DNA of 64,000 nucleotides from an uncultured Lachnospiraceae bacterium (GTDB taxonomy: Bacteria; Bacillota; Clostridia; Lachnospirales; Lachnospiraceae), in contig CAKRCW010000003.1 in assembly GCA_934309145.1 (NCBI GenBank), positions 124,001 through 188,000 on the forward strand. Reading direction: 5' to 3'. Shown one piece after another: positions 26,076-34,723 of this stretch. The position numbers and the translations under genes are program-made. A model generated the notes under the pieces. It was not told the origin of the DNA. It made no database searches and saw nothing but the letters and a program-made list of their open reading frames with translations. How positions within the stretch are numbered: position 1 is the stretch's first letter; each line of letters starts with the position of its first letter.

Positions 26076-27188
26076 ATGAAAAAAATATGTTTTGTTACGG
26101 CAGCGAGATCAGAATATGGATTATTAAGATGGATTATGAAGGCAGTGCAAGAATGCACAATGTTCGAGATGCAGCTTTTAGTGACAGGCGGGCATTTATT
26201 GGAAGAACAAGGATACACGATTAACCAGATTATTGAGGATGGGTTTAATATTGATGATATAGTTAATGTGCAGATAAATTCTTCAACTGAATGTGGAATT
26301 GCAATATTTATGGGGAATCTTGCATCTCGTATAGCATTATCATTTGAACATTTAAGTCCAGATTTATTAGTGGTTCTTGGCGATAGATATGAGCTGTTGC
26401 CAATATGTAATACGGCAATGATAATGGGTATTCCGATTGCACATTTTAGTGGGGGAGATGTTACAGAAGGTGCCATTGATGATAGCATAAGAAATGCTGT
26501 TACAATGATGGCAACATATCATTTCCCTGGAACAGAGGAGGCTGCAAAAAACATTATAAGGATGACAGGCAGAAATAAAAATATATGGATGGTAGGGGAA
26601 CCTGGTTTAGAGGCATTTAGGCATATTAATGCAATGAATAGGGAGGAATTGGCATGTTCGTTAGGGTTAGATGTTTCGAAGAAGTGGGTACTGCTTACTT
26701 TTCATCCTGTTACGAAAGATAGCTTGCGTGTCAATTTGGATACAGCAGAAAATATAGCAAGGTCAATGTTGGATTTAGGGGAGCAATATCAGATAGTAAT
26801 AACTTATGCAAATGCAGATTATGGTGGAAATGAGATTAATAAATATTTTCACAAAATTTCATTAGATAAGCCGGATCAAATTGTTCAAATTCCATCGTTA
26901 GGCCAAAAAAGATATTTGAGTTTTATGAAACAGGCAAAATTCATAATTGGCAATTCCAGCAGTGGAATTGTTGAATCAGCATATTTTAAGATTCCTACAG
27001 TAAATGTTGGAAATAGACAGATGGGAAGGCATTTGTGCTCAAATATTGTTCAATGTGGAAATAGTTATGATGATATTAAGGCAGCAATAGAACAGGTGCT
27101 GGATGGCTTGGACATAAATGATGATTCATATTATTGGGGGGATGGATATACATCAGATAGGGTTGTGGATGTATTAAAATCGTTATAA
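26076..27188 (+). CDS. legG: Hydrolysing 2-epimerase LegG (NeuC family)
   Basis: The protein has 370 residues. ARSEYGLLRWIMKA near the start, VVLGDRYELLPICNTAMIMG near 107, and AHFSGGDVTEGAIDDSIRNA near 128 are NeuC/WecB-family motifs. LegG converts the nucleotide-linked diacetylated bacillosamine to free 2,4-diacetamido-2,4,6-trideoxymannose, the substrate of LegI. It is separated from the other leg genes by the glycosyltransferase and pyruvyl-transferase genes, but the pathway needs it. GNSSSGIVESAYFKIPTVNV near 290 is the usual C-terminal nucleotide-binding part. Confidence 0.87.
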   Translation: MKKICFVTAARSEYGLLRWIMKAVQECTMFEMQLLVTGGHLLEEQGYTINQIIEDGFNIDDIVNVQINSSTECGIAIFMGNLASRIALSFEHLSPDLLVVLGDRYELLPICNTAMIMGIPIAHFSGGDVTEGAIDDSIRNAVTMMATYHFPGTEEAAKNIIRMTGRNKNIWMVGEPGLEAFRHINAMNREELACSLGLDVSKKWVLLTFHPVTKDSLRVNLDTAENIARSMLDLGEQYQIVITYANADYGGNEINKYFHKISLDKPDQIVQIPSLGQKRYLSFMKQAKFIIGNSSSGIVESAYFKIPTVNVGNRQMGRHLCSNIVQCGNSYDDIKAAIEQVLDGLDINDDSYYWGDGYTSDRVVDVLKSL

Positions 27189-27219
27189 GGTGAACATCAT
27201 TTTACCTGGAGGTGAATGG

Positions 27220-28275
27220 ATTATTTTAAAAATTTATGATAAAAATGATGCGGAAGATTGGGATAAATGTGTAAAATCATTTCACAATTGGGATGTTTAT
27301 TATTTGTATGCGTATGCTTATTCATTCATGGTTCATGGAGATGGAGATATTTATTTGATATATTTTGAATATAGCGACGAAAGGTTTTGCTATGTTGTTA
27401 TGCAAAAAGACATTGCAACATGTGATAGATTTAAAGGGATATTGCCACAAGGTGTATATTTTGATTGGGAAACACCATATGGATATGGAGGTCCTTTGAC
27501 AGATGGACACATATCAGATAAAACCCAGCAGGTGTTTTTGGATGAAATAATGCAATATTGCAAAAGAAATAATATTGTATCTCAATTTGTCAGATTTCAT
27601 CCGTTATTAAAAAATTATGACGTATTGCCTGGCGTAATAGAGACCAGATACTTAAGAGATACAATTTTTATTGATACATCGGATTTTGACACAATAATTA
27701 AAAACATGGATACTAAAAATCGCAATATGGTTCGTAAGGCTCAGAAAAATAATGTATCTATTATTTGTAAAGATATAAGCACATTTCAGGATTTTGTGCT
27801 GATGTATGAAGAAACCATGAAGAAAAATGGTGCAGATATTTATTATAGTTTTAATCAGTATTATTACGAAGCGTTATGTAATATGAAAGATAATGCTATG
27901 ATTTTGTATGCTTTATATGATAATAATCCAATAAGCGGGTCGATAATACTTTTTAATGATAGGTATATGCATTACCATTTATCAGGTAGTTATGCACAAT
28001 ATAGAAAATATTCCCCGAATAATTTATTGCTATATAAGGCTGCGTGTTTGGCGTGTGAAAAAGGAATTAAACAGTTTCATCTTGGTGGAGGTATGAATCC
28101 GGATGATAGTTTATTTGGATTTAAGAAACAATTTAATAAAAATGGAAGGGCTGCTTATGTAGTAGGCAGAACAATTTTTGATGATGGGTTATACAGGAAA
28201 CTTTTGGATATACGAAAAAAAGCAGATTCGGAATTTGATATGAATAACAATTACATGATTCAGTATCGAAGGTAA
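27220..28275 (+). CDS. FemAB/GNAT-type acyltransferase with apparent ATT start
   Basis: The protein has 351 residues if ATT at 27220 is the start. GNAT-fold (Acetyltransf_6, FemAB-like) landmarks are VIETRYLRDTIFIDTSDFDT, NRNMVRKAQKNNVSIICK, and GSIILFNDRYMHYHLSGSYA. FemAB-like enzymes transfer acyl or aminoacyl groups to amino sugars. The pathway lacks a recognisable LegH N-acetyltransferase, which this enzyme might replace, or it could add an amino-acid-like group. An excellent ribosome site GGAGG (27208-27212) precedes ATT by seven bases. The only other in-frame start, GTG at 27190, has no ribosome site. Confidence 0.72.
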   Translation: MILKIYDKNDAEDWDKCVKSFHNWDVYYLYAYAYSFMVHGDGDIYLIYFEYSDERFCYVVMQKDIATCDRFKGILPQGVYFDWETPYGYGGPLTDGHISDKTQQVFLDEIMQYCKRNNIVSQFVRFHPLLKNYDVLPGVIETRYLRDTIFIDTSDFDTIIKNMDTKNRNMVRKAQKNNVSIICKDISTFQDFVLMYEETMKKNGADIYYSFNQYYYEALCNMKDNAMILYALYDNNPISGSIILFNDRYMHYHLSGSYAQYRKYSPNNLLLYKAACLACEKGIKQFHLGGGMNPDDSLFGFKKQFNKNGRAAYVVGRTIFDDGLYRKLLDIRKKADSEFDMNNNYMIQYRR

Positions 28276-28293
28276 TTTGAATTTGCGTTATAA

Positions 28294-29376
28294 ATGAGGA
28301 AAAGAATAGTGCAAACAGAGATTGGTTCTGATTTTTGGCAATTAGATTTAAAAAATGAAAAAAATATATTTTGGTGGGAAGCAACAGGATATTTTTATAA
28401 TTATTATAAATCTGGGCGAAATGCAATTAAGGCATTATGCAAATGCTTAGATAGGTCAAATAAAACAATATTGTTGCCTGTATATACATGTGAATCTGTT
28501 ATTATCCCATTTATAGAGGAGAATTGGAAGGTCTTTTTTTATAATATTAGGTTGAATTTGCAAATTGATATGGATTCATTGCTGAAAATGTACAACGAGG
28601 TTAATCCTGATGTAGTTTTATTCCAGGGTTATTTCGGATTTGATACGACGAAAGCATCAATAGATGTGTTGAAAAATCTTTCTGATTGTGGCTGTATTTT
28701 AGTGGAAGATATCACCTCAAATTTTCTGTCAAATAATATGACGGATTTTGCTGATTTTTATATATCAAGTTTTAGAAAATATTTTGCAATTCCCGATGGT
28801 GGAATTTTGGTAAGCAGAAAAGAAATGCCTAAGTTAGATGTGGAAGAGTCCGTTGAGCGTGTGGTAGAGGATGCTCTTTTAGCGTATGCTGCCAAACAAG
28901 CATACTTTGAAAAACCATCAGAAGAGAAAAAGTCTGAATTTAAAAAATTGTACAAGGTATTTTATAATGAAGTTGAAGTAAATGATAAATTATACCGCAT
29001 GAATTTAATGTCAAAAGAAATCCTTGAAAAAATAGATATTAGAAAGATAAAAACAAAAAGACAGAATAATTATAATTATTTGTTATATGAATTACAAAAA
29101 TATCATGACATAACGCCGGTATTGGGTGAATGTACTAGTGGCGTTACGCCTTTGTTTATTCCTATATATTATAATGGAAAAAGGGAGCGACTTCAGGCAT
29201 ATTTGGCATATAATGGTATTTATTGCCCTGTGATATGGCCTAAGCCATCACAAATTATCGTTGAGGATGATCTGACACGGTCGCTTTATGAGAAAATGTT
29301 ATGTATACCAATTGATCAACGATATGGAGTAGATGAAATGAAAGAGATAATAAGAGTTTTAAATGAATTCGTTTGA
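28294..29376 (+). CDS. PLP-fold sugar aminotransferase-like protein
   Basis: The protein has 360 residues from ATG 28294; a GTG at 28309 with an internal GAGGAAA just upstream is an equally possible start. It resembles DegT/DnrJ/EryC1/StrS aminotransferases: TILLPVYTCESVIIPFIEEN (phosphate-side loop), CGCILVEDITSNFLSNNM (PLP aspartate region), and YISSFRKYFAIPDGGILVSR, where the K is placed as the Schiff-base lysine. The product may install a further amino group on the glycan, or use the fold differently. It forms a two-gene block with the FemAB-like gene and overlaps the convergent gene at 29359 by 18 bp. Confidence 0.65.
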   Translation: MRKRIVQTEIGSDFWQLDLKNEKNIFWWEATGYFYNYYKSGRNAIKALCKCLDRSNKTILLPVYTCESVIIPFIEENWKVFFYNIRLNLQIDMDSLLKMYNEVNPDVVLFQGYFGFDTTKASIDVLKNLSDCGCILVEDITSNFLSNNMTDFADFYISSFRKYFAIPDGGILVSRKEMPKLDVEESVERVVEDALLAYAAKQAYFEKPSEEKKSEFKKLYKVFYNEVEVNDKLYRMNLMSKEILEKIDIRKIKTKRQNNYNYLLYELQKYHDITPVLGECTSGVTPLFIPIYYNGKRERLQAYLAYNGIYCPVIWPKPSQIIVEDDLTRSLYEKMLCIPIDQRYGVDEMKEIIRVLNEFV

Positions 29377-30549
29377 TATCTCGTCATTCACTGCTTTTAA
29401 CATTTGGTTTATGCGTACATTATAGTTGTGGTATTTCGTTGCTTTTTTCATACCATTTTCTGCAATTTGAAGACGTTCGTCTTCGTGTGAGAGATAGTAG
29501 TATATTTTTTCAAGAAGATCAGGTATGCTTTCATAAAGTACCAAATCTTTTCCAGGTATAAAAAAGTCTGGTATCTCAGCTTGAAAATTTGATATAACAA
29601 AACCACCAGATGCCATTATATCAAATAATCTTTGAGTCATACCGGATTTAAATGTTTTACTGGTAATTTCCAGGTTGATTTTGCTGCAATGATATATTTT
29701 TGGTAACATAGTTAAAGTGTCGGCTATTCCTTTGTTGTGGATAGCTGGCAGCATATTGGTGTTGCTTGTGGTATATAAATCTGTATTAAAATGTTCGCTT
29801 ACTTCGCGTAATGTGTTGATTCGGTCAAGCATAGTTGCACGATATCCAAAATAGTAATCTGCAATAATGCTTTTCGCGTTGTCAATGTAATCAGGAGGTA
29901 ATTGCCAATTCATCTGCTTTTTAAAATTATTTATGAATTCTTCTGTAAGAGAATCTTCCATAAAATTATAACCATACACGTTAAGCTGTGCATTTATAAT
30001 ACCATCTACATAGCCTTTAAGATATGGTGGTAAAGATTTGGTGATTGTTTCGTGAGTGCCTTTCTCTGTATATAGGGAGCCAACAAAACATACATCACTG
30101 TGATACCCTTTATATTCTTTTTCAGTAATGCATAAATTATCATATTGCGTTTCATCACAGGCAGCTGGAAGATAATATATATTTGCATTTGGATAAATTC
30201 CATGAAACCTTTCTGCGTGCATTTTGTCAAAGAAAAAAGTATAGTTATGTGGATCTGGAAATGTCTTTGAATATAGGGAGTAACAAGGACAATCGCATAA
30301 CCATGATAAATAAGGCATGTTCAAAAATTTACATGCACGGGAAATGATTGGAATATAGTTAATGGAAATTATGAAATCTATTCCTGTATTAATTGTAACA
30401 AAATTAATAAGCTTGGATAGGTATTCTGTATCATAGTCTTTTTCCTTAAAAGTGTGTCTGAATGGTATGACTTTATGGCCAGCATTTTCAAAGGCTGAAC
30501 TTAATTTTGGTTCTATTAGATTATCCCAATAGCAAAATATTAACGTCAT
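29359..30549 (-). CDS. CgeB-like glycosyltransferase (copy 1)
   Basis: The protein has 396 residues on the minus strand. The N-terminal part (DUF3880-like, with SINYIPIISRACKFLNMPYL and WLCDCPCYSLYSKT) and C-terminal RLFDIMASGGFVISNFQAEI match the CgeB/GT-B family, first named from a Bacillus spore-coat gene. FVGSLYTEKGTH and YVDGIINAQLNVYGYNFMED are shared nearly unchanged with the second copy at 34724. It probably adds a sugar to a glycan, substrate unknown. Codon use is AT-rich. It runs convergent with the aminotransferase gene and overlaps it by 18 bp. Confidence 0.78.
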   Translation of the reverse strand: MTLIFCYWDNLIEPKLSSAFENAGHKVIPFRHTFKEKDYDTEYLSKLINFVTINTGIDFIISINYIPIISRACKFLNMPYLSWLCDCPCYSLYSKTFPDPHNYTFFFDKMHAERFHGIYPNANIYYLPAACDETQYDNLCITEKEYKGYHSDVCFVGSLYTEKGTHETITKSLPPYLKGYVDGIINAQLNVYGYNFMEDSLTEEFINNFKKQMNWQLPPDYIDNAKSIIADYYFGYRATMLDRINTLREVSEHFNTDLYTTSNTNMLPAIHNKGIADTLTMLPKIYHCSKINLEITSKTFKSGMTQRLFDIMASGGFVISNFQAEIPDFFIPGKDLVLYESIPDLLEKIYYYLSHEDERLQIAENGMKKATKYHNYNVRINQMLKAVNDEISNEFI

Positions 30550-30712
30550 TAGTTGTGGTAGACTCCTTTAATTTGTTAGTTTAATTCTATGTTTATATTC
30601 ATCTTATGTCAATATATAATTATACGAACCCATATGTATTTATTTGTAGAAATGAAATAATAATCATGATACAATTAAGATAATTTAAATGTTTGGGGGA
30701 TTTTTGCAGCAT

Positions 30713-31402
30713 ATGGAAGACACTTTTAATACGCGGTATCATAAAAATTCTGAAAATAGAATTTTGGAATGGTATAAACTGCATGAAATAGAAGAAAAAC
30801 AATATATGAAAAAAATTGATATGTATCTGGCTGATGGAACAATAACGGCAAAGCAGGCTATATGTAATCTTGTAGAACAAGATGGATTTATTGATAATTT
30901 TAAAACCAGAAATAATATGTCATATATTATAAATGCTGTAAATATTTATTATAGAGAGCTGGATGCAAATGAACAAAGTACAATATTTGACATTGCATAT
31001 AGTATAGACGATATTATATCACTCACTAATAGAATCAGATTTTCCGTATGGGAGTTAGAATATACTGAGGATGAAGAATCGGCATATTTGCTATGTGATT
31101 TAATTCAAAATAACCATATTTCTGCTACTATGCTATTATATATCCTGGATGCTGTTGCTATAAATAAATATTTGGTGTCTATGAAATTGTCAGACGGATT
31201 AAAAAATAAAAAGATGTATAAGTATCAGCTGCATATATTACTTTTCATAGCAGACAGATACAGAGGAGACGAAACTGCACTGTGTGAGTTAGCACAGCTG
31301 TATTTGAAAGCCGGATACAGTGATTTGGCAAGGAATTGGTTAAACCAAATTAATCAGCCGGGTTCTTTGACGGAGAGAGTAAGGAGAGAGCATGGACTGT
31401 AA
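30713..31402 (+). CDS. Helical, TPR-like protein of unknown function
   Basis: The protein has 229 residues from the ATG at 30713, 12 bases after GGGGGA; an ATG at 30689 has no ribosome site. It has no signal peptide. Sequence is helix-rich and the C-terminal 60 residues (YKYQLHILLFIADRYRGDET, then LCELAQLYLKAGYSDLARNW) look like TPR units. It leads a four-gene block with glycosyltransferases and might be an assembly or scaffold partner. It overlaps the next gene by 11 bases. Not recognised beyond this. Confidence 0.6.
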   Translation: MEDTFNTRYHKNSENRILEWYKLHEIEEKQYMKKIDMYLADGTITAKQAICNLVEQDGFIDNFKTRNNMSYIINAVNIYYRELDANEQSTIFDIAYSIDDIISLTNRIRFSVWELEYTEDEESAYLLCDLIQNNHISATMLLYILDAVAINKYLVSMKLSDGLKNKKMYKYQLHILLFIADRYRGDETALCELAQLYLKAGYSDLARNWLNQINQPGSLTERVRREHGL

Positions 31403-32039
31403 AAAAATATGTTTTATAATGTGCGTGAATGATTGGAATTATGCTAATGAAGCGATTTATTTTATTAAAAAATTAATTGTGCCAGAGGGATATACTATTG
31501 ATGTGTTGACTGTTGAAGATGCTACAAGTATGACGGCAGGTTATAATGAGGCTATGAGGACTTCAGATGCTAAATATAAAGTGTATCTCCATCAGGATGT
31601 TATGATTGTTGAACAAAATTTTATCGCAAAAATGTTAGACATATTCAGAAATGACAAAATAGGTATGATTGGAATGGCAGGTGCTGTTTCACTTGATGAA
31701 AGTAAAGTTATGTGGAATTGTAGGAGAGTAGGGAGTATATATAACGGAAATGCTTATGGCATGAAAGAATGGCTGATAGGCGAGGTCGATGCAGCATATC
31801 AGTCTGTTGAGGCGATAGATGGTTTACTTATGGCAACGCAGTATGATATTTCTTGGAGAGAAGATATATTTAAACGATGGGATTTTTATGATGTGTCCCA
31901 GAGTTTTGAATTCCGTAAAGCTGGATATGAGATTATTGTTCCTAACATGAAAAAACCATGGTGCATACATGATGATGGTTTTATGGACCTTAAATATTAT
32001 TATGAGGAAAGAGACAAGTTTGTAAGGGAATACTGCTGA
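31392..32039 (+). CDS. Glycosyltransferase family 2-like protein (short)
   Basis: The protein has 215 residues. KICFIMCVNDWNYANEAI and AKYKVYLHQDVMIVEQNFIA, followed by IGMIGMAGAV, fit the Glyco_tranf_2_5 (PF13712) subfamily of GT-A enzymes, where HQD stands in for the usual DxD. The C-terminal IHDDGFMDLKYYYEERDKFV is the typical ending. The protein is complete and short for a GT2 enzyme, as this subfamily is. Sugar and acceptor unknown. It overlaps the upstream TPR-like gene. Confidence 0.75.
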   Translation: MDCKKICFIMCVNDWNYANEAIYFIKKLIVPEGYTIDVLTVEDATSMTAGYNEAMRTSDAKYKVYLHQDVMIVEQNFIAKMLDIFRNDKIGMIGMAGAVSLDESKVMWNCRRVGSIYNGNAYGMKEWLIGEVDAAYQSVEAIDGLLMATQYDISWREDIFKRWDFYDVSQSFEFRKAGYEIIVPNMKKPWCIHDDGFMDLKYYYEERDKFVREYC

Positions 32040-32056
32040 TTATTATGGAGGTACAT

Positions 32057-33652
32057 ATGAATAAGGTTATTCAGTTTATAAATGAGGATAATTGGGGAGC
32101 TGCCGCAGAAGAGGTTTTAAATATGTTACAGACTGAGACATTTACTGATGAGATTGCTATATTAGCTGCGACAGTAAATGCACATTTTGGTGATGACGAG
32201 ATGGTATTTTCATTTATCCAGAAAGGACTTAACTATAATTATCAAAATTATGAACTCTATTTAATGCTTGGTGATTATTATGCCTGTAGAAATGTTAATC
32301 AGTCATATCTGTGTTATGAGAATGCATTATATTACTGTGAGAAACTTGGTAATGATGAGGATTATAATCAAATATTAGAAATAATAAATGAATTTAAAAA
32401 TAGTAATGATATTGATGTAAAACCATATTCAATTATCGTATTAGCACATAAAGATACCATACAGGGTGAAGTATGCATTGAAAGTATAAAAAATAATTGC
32501 TATGCACCTTCGTATGAGGTTATTGTAATCGATGATTCCGATTTATCGATTCCTAAAAGGTATAATATTGGTATTAGCCGTGCTGCAAAAGGCAATGATG
32601 TCATGTTGCTTGATAGCAGAGTTGTTATGTACCCCAATACTATATTTTTGATGAGAATGGAATTGTATGCCTCTGATAAAAATGGGGCAGTAGGTTGTGC
32701 AATGGACTCATATGAGAATGGTCTATATGAATACAGACCTTGGTTAGATAGTAAGGTGCTGCTTATTAAGAATAATATCATAGCTGCTGGTTGTGTATTA
32801 GACGAACGATATGAGTGTGTAGATTTATGCGATAAAGATTTTGGACTTCATGTGTTAGATATGGGATATAGAAATATACTTTGTCGGGAAGGACGTATTA
32901 GCAAGGCATGTAACGATTGCGGTTTAGTGTCCGATGAGGTTCAGAGTGAAGAGACAGTTGCCGAGGACTATATAAAATTTCAAGAAAAATGGGGTATGAG
33001 TCCTCATTATTATTCTAATGTCAGAAATGATCTCATATCGATGATTAATATGGAAAAAGACAAGCCTATTCGTGTCTTAGAAGTGGGTTGTGGTATGGGC
33101 GCAACATTAGGAAAGATAAAATGCCTGTATCCTAATTCCGAGGTTTATGGTATTGAGGTTGTAAAGAAAGTGGCAAAACTTGGAGCGTCTAATTATAATA
33201 TTATATGTGCGAACATAGAGGATGATAATATTCCGTTCGAGGAGAACTATTTTGATTTTATTATATTTGGTGATGTAATAGAGCATTTGAGGGAACCTGA
33301 AGCTGTGCTGGCTAATATGAGAAGGTATTTGAAACAGGGAGGAAGTATACTCGCGAGCATACCCAATATTATGAATGCAGAAAATATATATCAATTGCTG
33401 CATGGATATTTTACATACGAGGAATCTGGTATAAGGGATAAGACACATTTGAGATTTTTTACTTTTTATGAGATTGTAAATATGATGAAACGATTGGGAT
33501 ATGATATCAAAGAGATGAATATGTCGAGAGCCAAAGGATTAACTACAAAGGATTTTCCTGAATTTTTTGATAAGCTGCTTGCGATAGAGGGTGTTGCTGA
33601 TCGTAAATTTTTTGATGCGTTGCAGTATATATTCCGGGCAGAGATGGTGTAG
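32057..33652 (+). CDS. Fusion protein: TPR-like, GT-A-like and SAM methyltransferase domains
   Basis: The protein has 531 residues from the ATG at 32057 (GGAGGTACAT upstream; ATG 32045 contains that ribosome site). Residues 1-115 are TPR-like helices. Residues about 125-270 resemble a GT2 fold (YSIIVLAHKDTIQGEVCIES, YEVIVIDDSDLSIPKRYNIG), but the DxD position reads LLDSRVV, so catalysis is doubtful. Residues about 335-480 form a class I methyltransferase (IRVLEVGCGMGATLGKIKCL, IIFGDVIEHLREPEAVLANM). It may methylate a glycan and bind it through the other parts. Confidence 0.75.
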   Translation: MNKVIQFINEDNWGAAAEEVLNMLQTETFTDEIAILAATVNAHFGDDEMVFSFIQKGLNYNYQNYELYLMLGDYYACRNVNQSYLCYENALYYCEKLGNDEDYNQILEIINEFKNSNDIDVKPYSIIVLAHKDTIQGEVCIESIKNNCYAPSYEVIVIDDSDLSIPKRYNIGISRAAKGNDVMLLDSRVVMYPNTIFLMRMELYASDKNGAVGCAMDSYENGLYEYRPWLDSKVLLIKNNIIAAGCVLDERYECVDLCDKDFGLHVLDMGYRNILCREGRISKACNDCGLVSDEVQSEETVAEDYIKFQEKWGMSPHYYSNVRNDLISMINMEKDKPIRVLEVGCGMGATLGKIKCLYPNSEVYGIEVVKKVAKLGASNYNIICANIEDDNIPFEENYFDFIIFGDVIEHLREPEAVLANMRRYLKQGGSILASIPNIMNAENIYQLLHGYFTYEESGIRDKTHLRFFTFYEIVNMMKRLGYDIKEMNMSRAKGLTTKDFPEFFDKLLAIEGVADRKFFDALQYIFRAEMV

Positions 33653-33664
33653 GAGTGTAAAGTT

Positions 33665-34690
33665 ATGGTGACAATAAGTTTATGCATGATTGTAAAAAAT
33701 GAAGAATTGGTTCTTGCACGTTGCTTAGATACAGTTTGTGATTTGGTTGATGAAATTATCATTGTTGATACTGGCTCGACAGACTCTACGAAATCCATTG
33801 CTGCACGATATACGGATAAGATATATGATTTTGAATGGGTTAATAATTTCGCAGATGCACGTAATTTTTCGTTTTCTAAAGCAACTATGGATTATATTTA
33901 TGTTCCTGATGCAGATGAAGTTTTAGATGATGTAAATCGTGCAAGATTTATGAAACTTAAAGAGTGTCTTTTGCCTGAGATTGAACTTGTACAGATGAAA
34001 TATGTGACGGAAATGAAAAATGATGCAGTTATGAATGTGAAGAAGGAGTATAGACCGAAGCTTTTTAAACGTTTAAGAACATTTACATGGATAGATCCTA
34101 TACATGAGACGGTGAGGCTTGATCCAGTGGTATACAACAGTGAGGTTGAAATTATTCATAGACCTGTTGATACGCATGAAAGACGTGATTTTATTATATT
34201 TGAAGAGGAGATAAACAGGAACGGTATTCTTTCGCCTAAGCTTAGGACAATGTATGCGAGGGAGTTATTGAAAAGGGGTACTGTGGAGGATTTTGATACT
34301 GCGGGTAAATATTTCTTAGAGATGTGGGAGAGTAATCCTATAGATGAAGCTGGAAGAGAAGCGGCATGTATACTAAGTAGAATTGCCAGATTCAAAGGAG
34401 ATGCTGCGGCTCTTATGAAGTACGCATTGAGAGATATGCTTGACGCACCATGTGCGGAAGTCTGTTATGAACTTGGAGAATATTATTTGGAGCAACAGGA
34501 TTATAAGGAAGCTATTGTATGGTATCTTAATGCGGCATATGAGACACAGAGTATGTTAGATATCCACTGTAGCGGCGACCTTCCGCTTAGAAAACTTATA
34601 TATTGTTATAGACAACTTGGTGGATATGAACAACAGCTTGAGAAATGTCAAAAAGATCTTGATGCGTGGGAAATTCCTGAGGAATTGTAA
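33665..34690 (+). CDS. Glycosyltransferase family 2 with C-terminal TPR-like region
   Basis: The protein has 341 residues. ISLCMIVKNEELVLARCLDT, EIIIVDTGSTDSTKSIAARY, and NFADARNFSFSKATMDYIYV followed by PDADEVL are the core GT-A motifs, with DADE at the DxD site. This N-terminal layout is that of SunS/SPBc2-type GT2 enzymes, some of which glycosylate peptides. The C-terminal 140 residues hold TPR-like repeats (YELGEYYLEQQDYKEAIVWY). It could attach a sugar to flagellin or to a glycan intermediate; substrate unknown. Confidence 0.8.
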   Translation: MVTISLCMIVKNEELVLARCLDTVCDLVDEIIIVDTGSTDSTKSIAARYTDKIYDFEWVNNFADARNFSFSKATMDYIYVPDADEVLDDVNRARFMKLKECLLPEIELVQMKYVTEMKNDAVMNVKKEYRPKLFKRLRTFTWIDPIHETVRLDPVVYNSEVEIIHRPVDTHERRDFIIFEEEINRNGILSPKLRTMYARELLKRGTVEDFDTAGKYFLEMWESNPIDEAGREAACILSRIARFKGDAAALMKYALRDMLDAPCAEVCYELGEYYLEQQDYKEAIVWYLNAAYETQSMLDIHCSGDLPLRKLIYCYRQLGGYEQQLEKCQKDLDAWEIPEEL

Positions 34691-34723
34691 TATGTGAATG
34701 TGTTTGGGATGAGGGGCTTGCTT

